This document shows, in pieces, positions 25,993 to 33,960 of a DNA stretch of 64,000 nt (position 1 is its first letter; the number at the start of each line of letters is the position of its first letter). Made by a program: the position numbers and the translations under genes. Origin of the DNA: CAVRQM01 sp965246915 (GTDB lineage: Bacteria; Pseudomonadota; Alphaproteobacteria; Acetobacterales; Acetobacteraceae); NCBI GenBank assembly GCA_965246915.1, contig CBDFGB010000031.1, positions 62,001 through 126,000 on the forward strand. Reading direction: 5' to 3'. The notes under the pieces were generated by a model. That model was not told the DNA's origin. It ran no database searches and saw nothing but the letters and a program-made list of their open reading frames with translations.

Positions 25993-26895
25993 GTGCCGCG
26001 CGGGTGGTGCCCCGGTGTGTTCACCCCGATGGAGGCCCCGGATGGCCTGCTGGTGCGCGTGAAACCGCGGCTCAGCCGGCTCGACGCCGCCACCGCCCGT
26101 TGCATCGCGACCGAGGCGGCCGCATGCGGCAACGGCCGCATCGAGTTGACCAGCCGCGCCAACTTGCAGCTTCGCGGCCTCACGCCGGCGAGCGCCGAAC
26201 GGTTCGCCCGCGCGATGATCCGGTGCGGCGCGGCCGATGCCGATCCGGCGGCGGAGCGTCGTCGCAACATCATCGTCTCACCGCTGGCCGGCGACGATCC
26301 GACGATCCGGGGCCGGCCGGAGTTGGTCGCCGGCGCGCTGGAATTGGCCCTCGCGAACGCACGCGACCTGCATCTGCCGGCGAAATTCGGCTTCGCGGTC
26401 GACGGCGGTGGCGTGCTGCCGCTTGGCGATACGGGAGCGGACATTGTGGTGACGACGCTGCCCGCCCACTCCATTCCTCCCCGCAACGCGGAGGCTGCCG
26501 ATGGGTCGGGCTGCGAAGCGGACCGACCGGCATGGGGGCCGCGAATTTACATTGTCCAGATCGCGGGTGCGACAGGCGGAATCGCCTGCTCCGAGACGCG
26601 GGTGCCGCGCGTGGCGATCGACTTGGCCCGCGCGTTCGTACAACTCGGCGGTCGCCGGCGTATGCGCGATCTCGTTGAAACGAGAGGGGCCACGCTCGTA
26701 TATTCCACTATCGGTATGATCCCCGACAGACCCGCCTTCTTCAGCAAGGCTATTATCTCCGCGCCACCTCCCGAGCTCACACCTGGAGCGCTGATCGCTG
26801 CCGCCGATCGCGCCGAGGCCGCGGGTGACGGGTTTCTCCGGATCACCCCTTGGCGCACGCTGCTGATCGCACGCAACAGGGCGCTCGCCGCGTGA
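25993..26895 (+). CDS. cobG: precorrin-3B synthase CobG, apparently short form
   Basis: CobG uses O2 to hydroxylate precorrin-3A and form its gamma-lactone. The 300-aa protein shows a sulfite-reductase-like half domain (RGWCPGVF, GNGRIELTSRANLQLRGL), LPAKFGFAVDGGG and a second half-domain segment ending in GFLRITPWRTLLIARN. It stops there. Full-length CobG (over 400 aa) continues with a cysteine-containing iron-sulfur region; I see no paired-Cys motif here. The GTG at 25993 has AGGAG 7 bases upstream, and the stop overlaps the cobH start (GTGA), so the short length is not caused by an obvious frameshift. It may be inactive, or complemented elsewhere. Confidence 0.85.
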   Translation: MPRGWCPGVFTPMEAPDGLLVRVKPRLSRLDAATARCIATEAAACGNGRIELTSRANLQLRGLTPASAERFARAMIRCGAADADPAAERRRNIIVSPLAGDDPTIRGRPELVAGALELALANARDLHLPAKFGFAVDGGGVLPLGDTGADIVVTTLPAHSIPPRNAEAADGSGCEADRPAWGPRIYIVQIAGATGGIACSETRVPRVAIDLARAFVQLGGRRRMRDLVETRGATLVYSTIGMIPDRPAFFSKAIISAPPPELTPGALIAAADRAEAAGDGFLRITPWRTLLIARNRALAA

Positions 26896-27518
26896 GTGCT
26901 TATCCCTACGAGCGCGACGGTGCGGCGATCTATGCGCGCAGCTTCGCGACCATCCGTGCCGAGGCCGATCTGTCCGGCCTGACCATGGCGCAGGCGCGGG
27001 TCGCGGTCCGGATCATCCACGCCTGCGGCATGGTTGACATTTCGCGGGACATCGCCTTCACCGCCGACTTCATCGACGCCGCTCAATCGGTTTTGCAAGC
27101 TGGAATGCCGGTGTTTTGCGATTCCCGCATGGTCGCCGACGGCATCACCCGAGCCCGCCTTCCCGCGCGCAACGATGTCGTCTGCACGCTCGACGCCGTC
27201 GAAACATCCGACCTCGCGGCAAGACTTGGCACGACGCGGTCCGCCGCTGCCTTGGAGCTCTGGGGCGACCGCCTTGCCGGGGCGTTGGTCGCCATCGGCA
27301 ACGCGCCGACCGCCTTGTTTCATCTGTTGGAACTGCTGGAAGCGGGTGGCAAAAGGCCGGCGGCGGTTATCGGCATGCCGGTCGGCTTCGTGGGCGCCGC
27401 GGAATCGAAGGACGCGCTGGCCGCCTACGATATTCCGTCGATCATCGTGCGCGGCCGCAGGGGCGGCAGCGCCATGGCCGCCGCGACCGTCAATGCGCTC
27501 GCCAGCGAGGCGGAGTGA
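26892..27518 (+). CDS. cobH: precorrin-8X methylmutase
   Basis: CobH moves the C-11 methyl to C-12, giving hydrogenobyrinic acid. In the 208-aa protein the proton-transferring His is at residue 43 in RIIHACGM, the same number as in the characterised Pseudomonas enzyme. CDSRMVADGITR, AIGNAPTALF, GMPVGFVGAAESK and the C-terminal GRRGGSAMAAATVNAL are conserved. Starts at GTG 26892, coupled to cobG. Confidence 0.97.
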   Translation: MSAYPYERDGAAIYARSFATIRAEADLSGLTMAQARVAVRIIHACGMVDISRDIAFTADFIDAAQSVLQAGMPVFCDSRMVADGITRARLPARNDVVCTLDAVETSDLAARLGTTRSAAALELWGDRLAGALVAIGNAPTALFHLLELLEAGGKRPAAVIGMPVGFVGAAESKDALAAYDIPSIIVRGRRGGSAMAAATVNALASEAE

Positions 27519-28243
27519 CCGCCGGCCGCCTTTGGACCGTCGGCGTCGGGCCCGGCGACCCCGACCTCATGACGGTGAAGGCCGCCCGCGCGATCGCCGC
27601 CGCGCCGGTCATCGCGTTCTTCGCCAAGCAGGGCCGTCCCGGACATGCCCGCACGATCGCCAGCGCCGCGATCACGCCGGGTGCCGAGGAACTGCGCCTG
27701 GAATATCCGTTCACCACCGAATTGCCCCTCGGCGATCCGCGCTACGCCTGCGAGATGGACCAGTTCTACGACGACGCGACCGCGCGTATCGCCGGCCGTC
27801 TCGATCATGGTCTGGATGTGGCGCTGTTGTGCGAGGGCGATCCTTTTTTCTACGGCTCGTCCATGTACTTGTTCGATCGCCTGGGCCGTGACTATGCGAC
27901 GGAGGCAATTCCGGGCGTCACCGGCATGAGCGGCTGTTGGACGCGCGCCGGGATGCCGATGCTGCACGGCGACGATGTTCTGACCGTGTTGCCGGGCACG
28001 CTCGCGGAGGCGGACCTGACGCGGCGACTGAGCGGCTGCGACGCGGCGGTCATCATGAAGGTCGGGCGGAACTTGCCGAAAATCCGCGCCGCCCTGGGTG
28101 CCGCCGGCGCTCTCGATCGCGCCTTGTATGTCGAGCGTGGCACCATGGACGGCGAGCGTATCGAATCCCTCGCCTTGCGTGGCGATGAGGCGGCACCGTA
28201 TTTCTCGCTCGTCCTCGTGCCGGGCCGGCAGCGGCCGCGATGA
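27515..28243 (+). CDS. cobI: precorrin-2 C20-methyltransferase
   Basis: CobI methylates precorrin-2 at C-20, giving precorrin-3A. The 242-aa tetrapyrrole methylase shows the N-terminal TVGVGPGDPDLMTVKAAR, ALLCEGDPFFYGSSMYLFDRL, IPGVTGMSGC and the C-terminal PYFSLVLVPG. The GTG at 27515 overlaps the cobH stop. Length is normal. Confidence 0.96.
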   Translation: MTAGRLWTVGVGPGDPDLMTVKAARAIAAAPVIAFFAKQGRPGHARTIASAAITPGAEELRLEYPFTTELPLGDPRYACEMDQFYDDATARIAGRLDHGLDVALLCEGDPFFYGSSMYLFDRLGRDYATEAIPGVTGMSGCWTRAGMPMLHGDDVLTVLPGTLAEADLTRRLSGCDAAVIMKVGRNLPKIRAALGAAGALDRALYVERGTMDGERIESLALRGDEAAPYFSLVLVPGRQRPR

Positions 28244-28995
28244 CCGGATCGGTCTCGGTGATCGGGCTTGGGCCGGGGGCTGCCGACCTGACCGCGCCTC
28301 TGGCGACGGCGTGCCTCGACCGCGCCACGGATCTGGTCGGCTATGCAACCTATCTCGACAGGGTCCCCGCGCGTCCCGATCAACGCCGCCACGAATCAGA
28401 CAATCGCGAGGAGATATCTCGCGCCCGGCATGCCCTGACGCTCGCAGCCGACGGCGCGACCGTGGCGATCGTCTCGTCGGGCGACTCCGGCGTCTTCGCG
28501 ATGGCCAGCGCGGTGTTCGAGGCGATCGAGCAGGGCGAGGCGGAATGGCGGGCGCTCGACATCCGGATCGTGCCGGGGATTTCGGCGATGTTCGCCGTAG
28601 CGGCCCGCGTCGGCGCGCCGCTCGGACACGATTTCTGCGCGATCTCACTGTCCGACAATCTGAAGCCGTGGGAACTCGTGGTCCGCCGCCTACGCGCCGC
28701 CGTTGAGGCCGATTTCGTGATCGCCCTCTACAATCCGACGTCGCGTGCCCGCCCCTGGCAGCTCTCCGAGGCGTTTGCGATCCTGCGTGAAGGGTTGCCG
28801 CCGGAAACGCCAGTGGTGGTCGCCACCGCGATCAGCCGGCCGGACGAGCACGTGGCAATCACCACTCTTGCGACGGCCGATTTGGCCCGAGCTGACATGC
28901 GCACGCTGATCCTGGTCGGCTCGCGCGCGACCCGGCGGCTCGCTCGGCCTGGAGGTGAGTGGGTCTACACGCCTCGCGGGACGAGGGCCGCGTGA
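28240..28995 (+). CDS. cobJ: precorrin-3B C17-methyltransferase
   Basis: CobJ methylates C-17 and contracts the ring, using the lactone made by CobG. The 251-aa SAM methyltransferase shows VIGLGPGAADLTAPL, VGYATYLDRV, VAIVSSGDSGVFAMASAVFE, DFCAISLSDNLKPWE and FVIALYNPTSRARPWQL. It is the single-domain form. The ATG overlaps the cobI stop (ATGA). Its last 31 bases overlap the 3' end of the opposite-strand cobK. Confidence 0.96.
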   Translation: MTGSVSVIGLGPGAADLTAPLATACLDRATDLVGYATYLDRVPARPDQRRHESDNREEISRARHALTLAADGATVAIVSSGDSGVFAMASAVFEAIEQGEAEWRALDIRIVPGISAMFAVAARVGAPLGHDFCAISLSDNLKPWELVVRRLRAAVEADFVIALYNPTSRARPWQLSEAFAILREGLPPETPVVVATAISRPDEHVAITTLATADLARADMRTLILVGSRATRRLARPGGEWVYTPRGTRAA

Positions 28996-29726
28996 TAGGT
29001 TCGCTCCAGCCATTGCCCGGCCGATGCCGCGTCGAGCACGGTCTGACCGCGAGGGGGCGGCGGTCGTTCGACCATGATGACCGGAACGCCGAGGTGATTC
29101 GCGGCGGCAAGTTTCGCGTAGGTCGCCGAACCGCCGGAGTTCTTGGTCACGAGAACCTGAATGCGGCGGGATCGAAGCAATTCCAGCTCGTCGCCGATCT
29201 CGAACGGGCCGCGGGCCGTGATGATTTCCGCATCGGCCGGCGCGGCGTCGCCCGGATGGTCGACGCTGCGCAGGACGTAACGGTGCACGGGGCGGGCCGC
29301 GAATTCGGCCAGGTCCTTGCGTCCGACGGTCAGCAGGACGCGGCGTGCTCGTGGTCCCAACGCGTCGGCCGCCTCCGCCATGTCGGAGACCAAAGTCCAT
29401 TGATCGCCGGGTCGAAGCTGCCAGGCGGGGCGGCAGACGACCAGACGCGGCACGCCGGCCACCGCGGCGGCGATCTCGGCGCTCGCGCTGATGCGGGTGG
29501 CGAAAGGGTGGGTCGCGTCGACCAGCGACTCAACATTCTCCATCGACAAGTAGGCGGCGAGCCCGGTCGGGCCGCCGAACCCACCGATCCGCATTTTGCC
29601 AGGCGGGCGCACGGGCGCGTCGGTCACTCCCGCGAGCGACAAGGTGGCCGAGAAGCGGCCGTCGCGCGCCAGCATGCGCGCGAGCATCGAGGCTTCCGTG
29701 GTGCCGCCGAGGATCAAGGTCTTCAT
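28965..29726 (-). CDS. cobK: precorrin-6A reductase
   Basis: CobK reduces precorrin-6A to 6B with NADPH. The 253-aa protein has MKTLILGGTTEASMLARML (dinucleotide-binding start), LVDATHPFATRISASA, LLTVGRKDLAEFA, the conserved GPFEI and LVTKNSGGSATYAKLAAA. It is on the opposite strand to its pathway neighbours: its 3' end overlaps cobJ by 31 bases and its start is 20 bases from the divergent cobL start. Operon-length plus-strand RNA would be antisense to it. Confidence 0.95.
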   Translation of the reverse strand: MKTLILGGTTEASMLARMLARDGRFSATLSLAGVTDAPVRPPGKMRIGGFGGPTGLAAYLSMENVESLVDATHPFATRISASAEIAAAVAGVPRLVVCRPAWQLRPGDQWTLVSDMAEAADALGPRARRVLLTVGRKDLAEFAARPVHRYVLRSVDHPGDAAPADAEIITARGPFEIGDELELLRSRRIQVLVTKNSGGSATYAKLAAANHLGVPVIMVERPPPPRGQTVLDAASAGQWLERTYHAALVPRGV

Positions 29727-29746
29727 GGGCCGATCGGGACTGTCTC

Positions 29747-30973
29747 ATGCAGGGTGTGAGCGAATCGTTGAGGCCGCGTGTCTGGCTGTCCATCCTGGGG
29801 ATCGGCGAGGAGGGCGTCGAGAGTCTGTCGCCGGCGGCCCGCGCCCTGATACAGGGTGCCGATCGCGTGGTGGGTGGCGCACGTCACATTTCGCTCGCGA
29901 ATGTATTGATCCGTGGCGAACGGACGGTCTGGCCGAGACCGATCGAGGCGGCGTTCCCCGCGATCATGGCCGAGCGACCCCGTCCGGTGGTCGTCCTCGC
30001 CTCCGGCGATCCGTTTTGCCACGGAGTCGGCAGCCATCTCGCGCGTCTGGTGCCGCCGGGCGAGATGCTGTGCATTCCCATCGCGTCGGCGTTCTCGCTT
30101 GCGTGCGCCCGGCTTGGCTGGGCACTGCAGGACGTGTCGACCATTTCGCTGTGCGGACGCGACCCGCGCACGCTGGTGCCACTGCTGCAGCCTGGACGGC
30201 GGCTGCTGGTGTTGTCGGCCGACGCCGACACCCCCGAACAAGTGGCGCAATTGTTACGTATACGGGGCGTCGGGGAGTCTCGCGTGACCGTCCTGGAGGC
30301 ACTGGGCGGCCCGCGCGAGCGCGTTCGACCCTTGGCTCAGGCCGATGACATCGCGGCTCTGAACCTTCTGGCGATCGACGTCCATACAAGCGCCCACGCG
30401 AGAATCATTCCGCTCACAGCGGGGCTGCCGGACGAGGCATTCGAGAATGACGGGCAACTCACCAAGCGCGAGGTGCGGGCGGTGACCATTGCCGCGCTGG
30501 CGCCGACCCGCGGAGCGGTGCTGTGGGACATCGGCTGTGGCTCCGGCTCGGTCGGAATCGAATGGATGCTGCGCGATCCGGCCAATATCGCGATCGGCGT
30601 CGAGCGTCGGCCTGACCGGGCAATGCGCGCCGCCCGCAACGCGGCGTCCCTCGGCGTGCCGGGATTTCGTGTCGAGCAGGGCGAGGCACCCACCGCGCTG
30701 AGGGATCTGCCGACGCCTGATGCGGTGTTCATCGGCGGTGGCGCCTCCATGGCGACGATCGAGGCGGCGTGGTCGGCATTGCCACCGGGCGGTCGGCTGG
30801 TCGTCAACGCAGTGAGCGTCGAGACGGCCTGCCTGGTGTTCGAGACTCGGCGGCGCCTGGGCGGCGAGCTCACGCGGCTGTCCGTCGAGCGGCTGGACGG
30901 GATCGGCTCGATGCACGCGTTCCGTCCCGCGATGGCGGTTACGCAGTGGGCGGCGGCGAAATCTTGGGCATGA
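29747..30973 (+). CDS. cobL: precorrin-6B C5,15-methyltransferase (decarboxylating)
   Basis: CobL methylates C-5 and C-15 and decarboxylates the C-12 acetate. The 408-aa fusion has an N-terminal CbiE-like methylase (LSILGIGEEGVESLSPAAR, VVLASGDPFCHGVGSHL) and a C-terminal CbiT-like Rossmann methylase (ALWDIGCGSGSVGIEWM-type motif, FIGGGASMATIEAAW). The ATG at 29747 is used; a GTG nine bases on is possible. Its stop overlaps the cobE ATG. Confidence 0.96.
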   Translation: MQGVSESLRPRVWLSILGIGEEGVESLSPAARALIQGADRVVGGARHISLANVLIRGERTVWPRPIEAAFPAIMAERPRPVVVLASGDPFCHGVGSHLARLVPPGEMLCIPIASAFSLACARLGWALQDVSTISLCGRDPRTLVPLLQPGRRLLVLSADADTPEQVAQLLRIRGVGESRVTVLEALGGPRERVRPLAQADDIAALNLLAIDVHTSAHARIIPLTAGLPDEAFENDGQLTKREVRAVTIAALAPTRGAVLWDIGCGSGSVGIEWMLRDPANIAIGVERRPDRAMRAARNAASLGVPGFRVEQGEAPTALRDLPTPDAVFIGGGASMATIEAAWSALPPGGRLVVNAVSVETACLVFETRRRLGGELTRLSVERLDGIGSMHAFRPAMAVTQWAAAKSWA

Positions 30974-31335
30974 TCGTGGCCGGCATCGGCTTCCGCCAAG
31001 CCTGCGATGTCGCCGATATTGTGGATATCGTCCGCGCCGCCGCAAAGCGCTCCGGCCATGCGCCGTCGAGACTGGCCGCGCCATGGTTCAAGGACTCCAC
31101 CGCACTTCGCGAGGCCGCCGAAATCCTGCGATTGCCGCTCCTCCTCCTCGAGCGCGACGCGATGGAAGCCGCGCAGTCCCGCTGCCTGACCCGATCCTTT
31201 GCCGCCGAGCGGGCGGTGGGCTTGGCCTCGGTCGCGGAGGCGGCGGCGCTGGCCGGCGCCGGGGCCGAAGCGACATTGCTGCTGCCTCGCATGTCCGCAC
31301 GGGGCGTCACTTGCGCGCTGGGTCGGGCGGCGTGA
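30970..31335 (+). CDS. cobE: CobE (CbiG C-terminal domain homologue)
   Basis: A 121-aa protein equal to the C-terminal domain of CbiG: VAGIGFRQACDVADIVDIV at the start and AAERAVGLASVAEAAALAGAG near the end, with LLLPRMSARGVTCALG. CobE is needed in the aerobic pathway but has no fixed biochemical role; binding of a late precorrin intermediate has been proposed. It is coupled on both sides: ATG over the cobL stop, stop over the cobM GTG. Confidence 0.88.
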   Translation: MIVAGIGFRQACDVADIVDIVRAAAKRSGHAPSRLAAPWFKDSTALREAAEILRLPLLLLERDAMEAAQSRCLTRSFAAERAVGLASVAEAAALAGAGAEATLLLPRMSARGVTCALGRAA

Positions 31336-32093
31336 CGATCCACTTCATCGGGGCAGGACCAGGGGCGGCGGACCTCATCACGGTGCGCGGCCGCGACATC
31401 CTCGCGCGATGCCCGGTCTGCCTGTTCGCCGGCTCGATCGTGCCCCGCGAGATGCTGGCCCATTGTCCCGCCGATGCGCGCCTGATCGACACCGCGCCGA
31501 TGACGCTCGACCAGATCGAAGCGGAATGTGTCGACGCCCATGCGCGCGGTCTTGACGTGGCGCGTCTGCATTCGGGCGACTTGTCGCTCTACAGCGCGAT
31601 GGCCGAGCAGTTGCGGCGGCTCGATAGGCTGGCGATTCCCTATATCCTGACGCCGGGCGTGCCGGCGTTCGCGGCGGCGGCGGCGGCGTTGCAGCGAGAG
31701 TTGACGGTGCCCCGCCTTGCCCAGAGCGTCGTCCTGACGCGCATGCCTGGCCGTGCCTCGGCCATGCCCGAGACCGAGACCTTGGCGGCGTTCGCGGCGA
31801 CCGGAGCAACACTCGCGATCCATCTCGCGATCCACGCGCTGCCGAGGATCGTCGCCGAGCTGATCCCCGTGCTCGGCGACGCGTGTCCGGTCGCGGTGGT
31901 CGAGCGGGCGAGCTGGCCGGACGAACGCATCGTGCGCGGCAAGCTGGCTGACATTTCCGCGCGGCTGGACGCGGACCCGATCGAGCGCACCGCGCTGGTT
32001 TTGGTCGGGCCCGCGTTGGCCGCGACGGAGTTCTCCGAGAGCGCTTTGTATGATCCCGACTACCGCAGGCGGTTTCGCGGCGAGGCGGCGTGA
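31332..32093 (+). CDS. cobM: precorrin-4 C11-methyltransferase
   Basis: CobM methylates C-11 of precorrin-4, giving precorrin-5. The 253-aa methylase shows IHFIGAGPGAADLITVRGRDIL, CLFAGSIVPREML, VARLHSGDLSLYSAMAEQL, ILTPGVPAFAAAAA and VVLTRMPGRAS. The GTG at 31332 overlaps the cobE stop. The 3' end overlaps the opposite-strand cbiD by 34 bases. Confidence 0.96.
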   Translation: MTIHFIGAGPGAADLITVRGRDILARCPVCLFAGSIVPREMLAHCPADARLIDTAPMTLDQIEAECVDAHARGLDVARLHSGDLSLYSAMAEQLRRLDRLAIPYILTPGVPAFAAAAAALQRELTVPRLAQSVVLTRMPGRASAMPETETLAAFAATGATLAIHLAIHALPRIVAELIPVLGDACPVAVVERASWPDERIVRGKLADISARLDADPIERTALVLVGPALAATEFSESALYDPDYRRRFRGEAA

Positions 32094-33163
32094 CCCGATC
32101 GCCCCAGAAGCGTGCCGCTGCGATCGAACACCAGGATCTCCAACTCGGTAGCGGCGGGACGAAGGGCCTGTGCCGCAACCTCGCGAGCCGTCCCGGCAAT
32201 CACATCCGCGAGCGGAACTCCGGTGGATGCGGCGTGCGCGAAGGCTTCAGCGGCGGTGTTGGATTCGCGCACCAATCGCGCCAGCGCGGGATCCCCGCAC
32301 AGCGCCGACAGCGCCTCCAGATCGACGACGCCTCGCCGCGCGTGCAGATCGAGGCGGCCTTGTGCCAGCTTGGTCATCTTGGCGAGTCCGCCGGCGACGG
32401 TGACGCGCTCCACGGGATGCGTGCGCAGATATTTCAGCATGCCGCCGACGAAATCGCCCATGTCGATCATTGCCATCTCCGGCAGGTCGAGCAGCGCGCG
32501 GGCGGCGGCTTCCGAGGTGGATCCGGTCGCGCCGGCCAGATGCGGCAGACCTGCGGCGCGTGCGACGTCGATGCCGCGATGAATGCTGTGGATCCACGCC
32601 GCGCAGGAATAGGGAACGACGACGCCGGTGGTGCCGAGGATCGAAAGGCCGCCGACGATGCCCAGCCGTCCATTCAGCGTGCGCTCCGCGAGCACCTCGC
32701 CGCCGGGGATCGAAATCTCGATTTCGGCATCGCCCGTGCCGCCGAACGCCGCGGCGGTCTCGGTGATGGCGGCCGCGATCATCTGGCGGGGCATGGGGTT
32801 GATCGCCGGCTCGCCGGGCGGGATCGGCAACCCGGGTCTTGTCACCGTCCCGACCCCCGGTCCGGCCTTGAACGATACGCCCGAGCCGCACAAGCGAACG
32901 GTGGCGCGGATGAGCGCGCCATGGGTGACGTCCGGATCGTCGCCGGCGTCTTTCACGACGGCCGCCATGGCGTGATCCAATCCAAGATAGGTCTCAGCCA
33001 GAGCGAATGCTGGCCGCTCGCCACGCGGGAGGATCAGGGGCACGGGATCAGGAAATTCACCGGTCAGCAGCGCCTGATATGCGGCCTTGGCCGCGGCCGT
33101 GGCACAGGCCCCGGTGGTCCAGCCCCGGCGCAGCGTGAGGTTCGGCTCCACGCCGGCAGGCAT
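32060..33163 (-). CDS. cbiD: CbiD, C1-methyltransferase of corrin ring synthesis
   Basis: CbiD is the C-1 methylating, deacylating enzyme of the anaerobic cobalamin route (cobalt-precorrin-5B methyltransferase). The 367-aa protein shows the hallmark LRRGWTTGACATAAAKAA, NPMPRQMIAAAI, LNGRLGIVGGLSILGTTG, CAAWIHSIHRGIDVARA and FVGGMLKYL. No CobF, the usual aerobic counterpart, is in the window, so CbiD probably fills that step. I chose the ATG at 33163, five bases from the divergent cobA GTG; an ATG at 33199 with AGGG upstream is possible but adds an unconserved Arg-rich leader and overlaps cobA. Confidence 0.95.
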   Translation of the reverse strand: MPAGVEPNLTLRRGWTTGACATAAAKAAYQALLTGEFPDPVPLILPRGERPAFALAETYLGLDHAMAAVVKDAGDDPDVTHGALIRATVRLCGSGVSFKAGPGVGTVTRPGLPIPPGEPAINPMPRQMIAAAITETAAAFGGTGDAEIEISIPGGEVLAERTLNGRLGIVGGLSILGTTGVVVPYSCAAWIHSIHRGIDVARAAGLPHLAGATGSTSEAAARALLDLPEMAMIDMGDFVGGMLKYLRTHPVERVTVAGGLAKMTKLAQGRLDLHARRGVVDLEALSALCGDPALARLVRESNTAAEAFAHAASTGVPLADVIAGTAREVAAQALRPAATELEILVFDRSGTLLGRSGHAASPRNRLR

Positions 33164-33168
33164 ACCAC

Positions 33169-33960
33169 GTGGACGCCGGATTGAGCGCCGACGCGGCATT
33201 GGCCGCCCTGATGCGCACGATGCCTATCCTGGAACCCGGCTCCGTCTGGCTTGCGGGCGCGGGACCGGGCGACCCGAAGCTGCTGACCCTGCTCGCGGTG
33301 GCCGGGCTGCGGCAGGCCGACGTGATTGTCCATGATGCACTGGTCGCCCCGGAAATTCTCGCCCTCGCCGGGCCTGAGGCGATGCTGATGTTCGCTGGCA
33401 AACGGGGCGGGCGGCCCTCGGCGGAGCAGGCGGATATCAGCAACACGCTGGTGGAGCTCGCGCGCGCCGGCCACCGCGTGCTGCGGCTGAAGGGCGGCGA
33501 TCCCTACGTGTTTGGGCGCGGCGGCGAGGAGGCGTTGCAACTCGCGTCGAACGGCATTCCTTTCGTCGTCGTCCCGGGCCTTACCGCGGGGCTCGCCGGT
33601 CTGACAGCGGCCGGCATTCCGGCCACGATGCGTGGTGTCAACCGGGCGATCGTCCTGGCGACGGGTCATGCCGGCGAGGCCGAGGGTGAGCTGGACTGGG
33701 TGGCGATGGCCCGGCTCGGCCAGCCGATCGCGATCTATATGGCGTTGCGCACGATCGGCGGGATCGCCGCCGCGATGGTCGACGGCGGCATCGATCCGAA
33801 CGTGCCGGCCGCCGTGATTTCCGGGGCGACCACGCCAAGGCAGGTCTCGGTCGTGACCACCCTCGGCGGGCTGGGGGAGGTAGTGGACGGCATGGACTCG
33901 CGGTTGCCGGCCATCGTCGTCATCGGCGGGGTGGTGAAGCTGCGGGAGATCCTGGCGTGA
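33169..33960 (+). CDS. cobA: uroporphyrinogen-III C-methyltransferase (SUMT)
   Basis: CobA methylates uroporphyrinogen III at C-2 and C-7, giving precorrin-2, the entry point to corrin synthesis. The 263-aa protein has VWLAGAGPGDPKLLTLLAV, DVIVHDALV, RLKGGDPYVFGRGGEEA, VVPGLTAGLAGL and AIYMALRTI. The GTG at 33169 gives the usual roughly 20-residue extension before EPGSVWL; ATGs at 33211 and 33220 are alternatives. No siroheme (CysG) fusion. Its stop overlaps the cobB GTG. Confidence 0.96.
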   Translation: MDAGLSADAALAALMRTMPILEPGSVWLAGAGPGDPKLLTLLAVAGLRQADVIVHDALVAPEILALAGPEAMLMFAGKRGGRPSAEQADISNTLVELARAGHRVLRLKGGDPYVFGRGGEEALQLASNGIPFVVVPGLTAGLAGLTAAGIPATMRGVNRAIVLATGHAGEAEGELDWVAMARLGQPIAIYMALRTIGGIAAAMVDGGIDPNVPAAVISGATTPRQVSVVTTLGGLGEVVDGMDSRLPAIVVIGGVVKLREILA

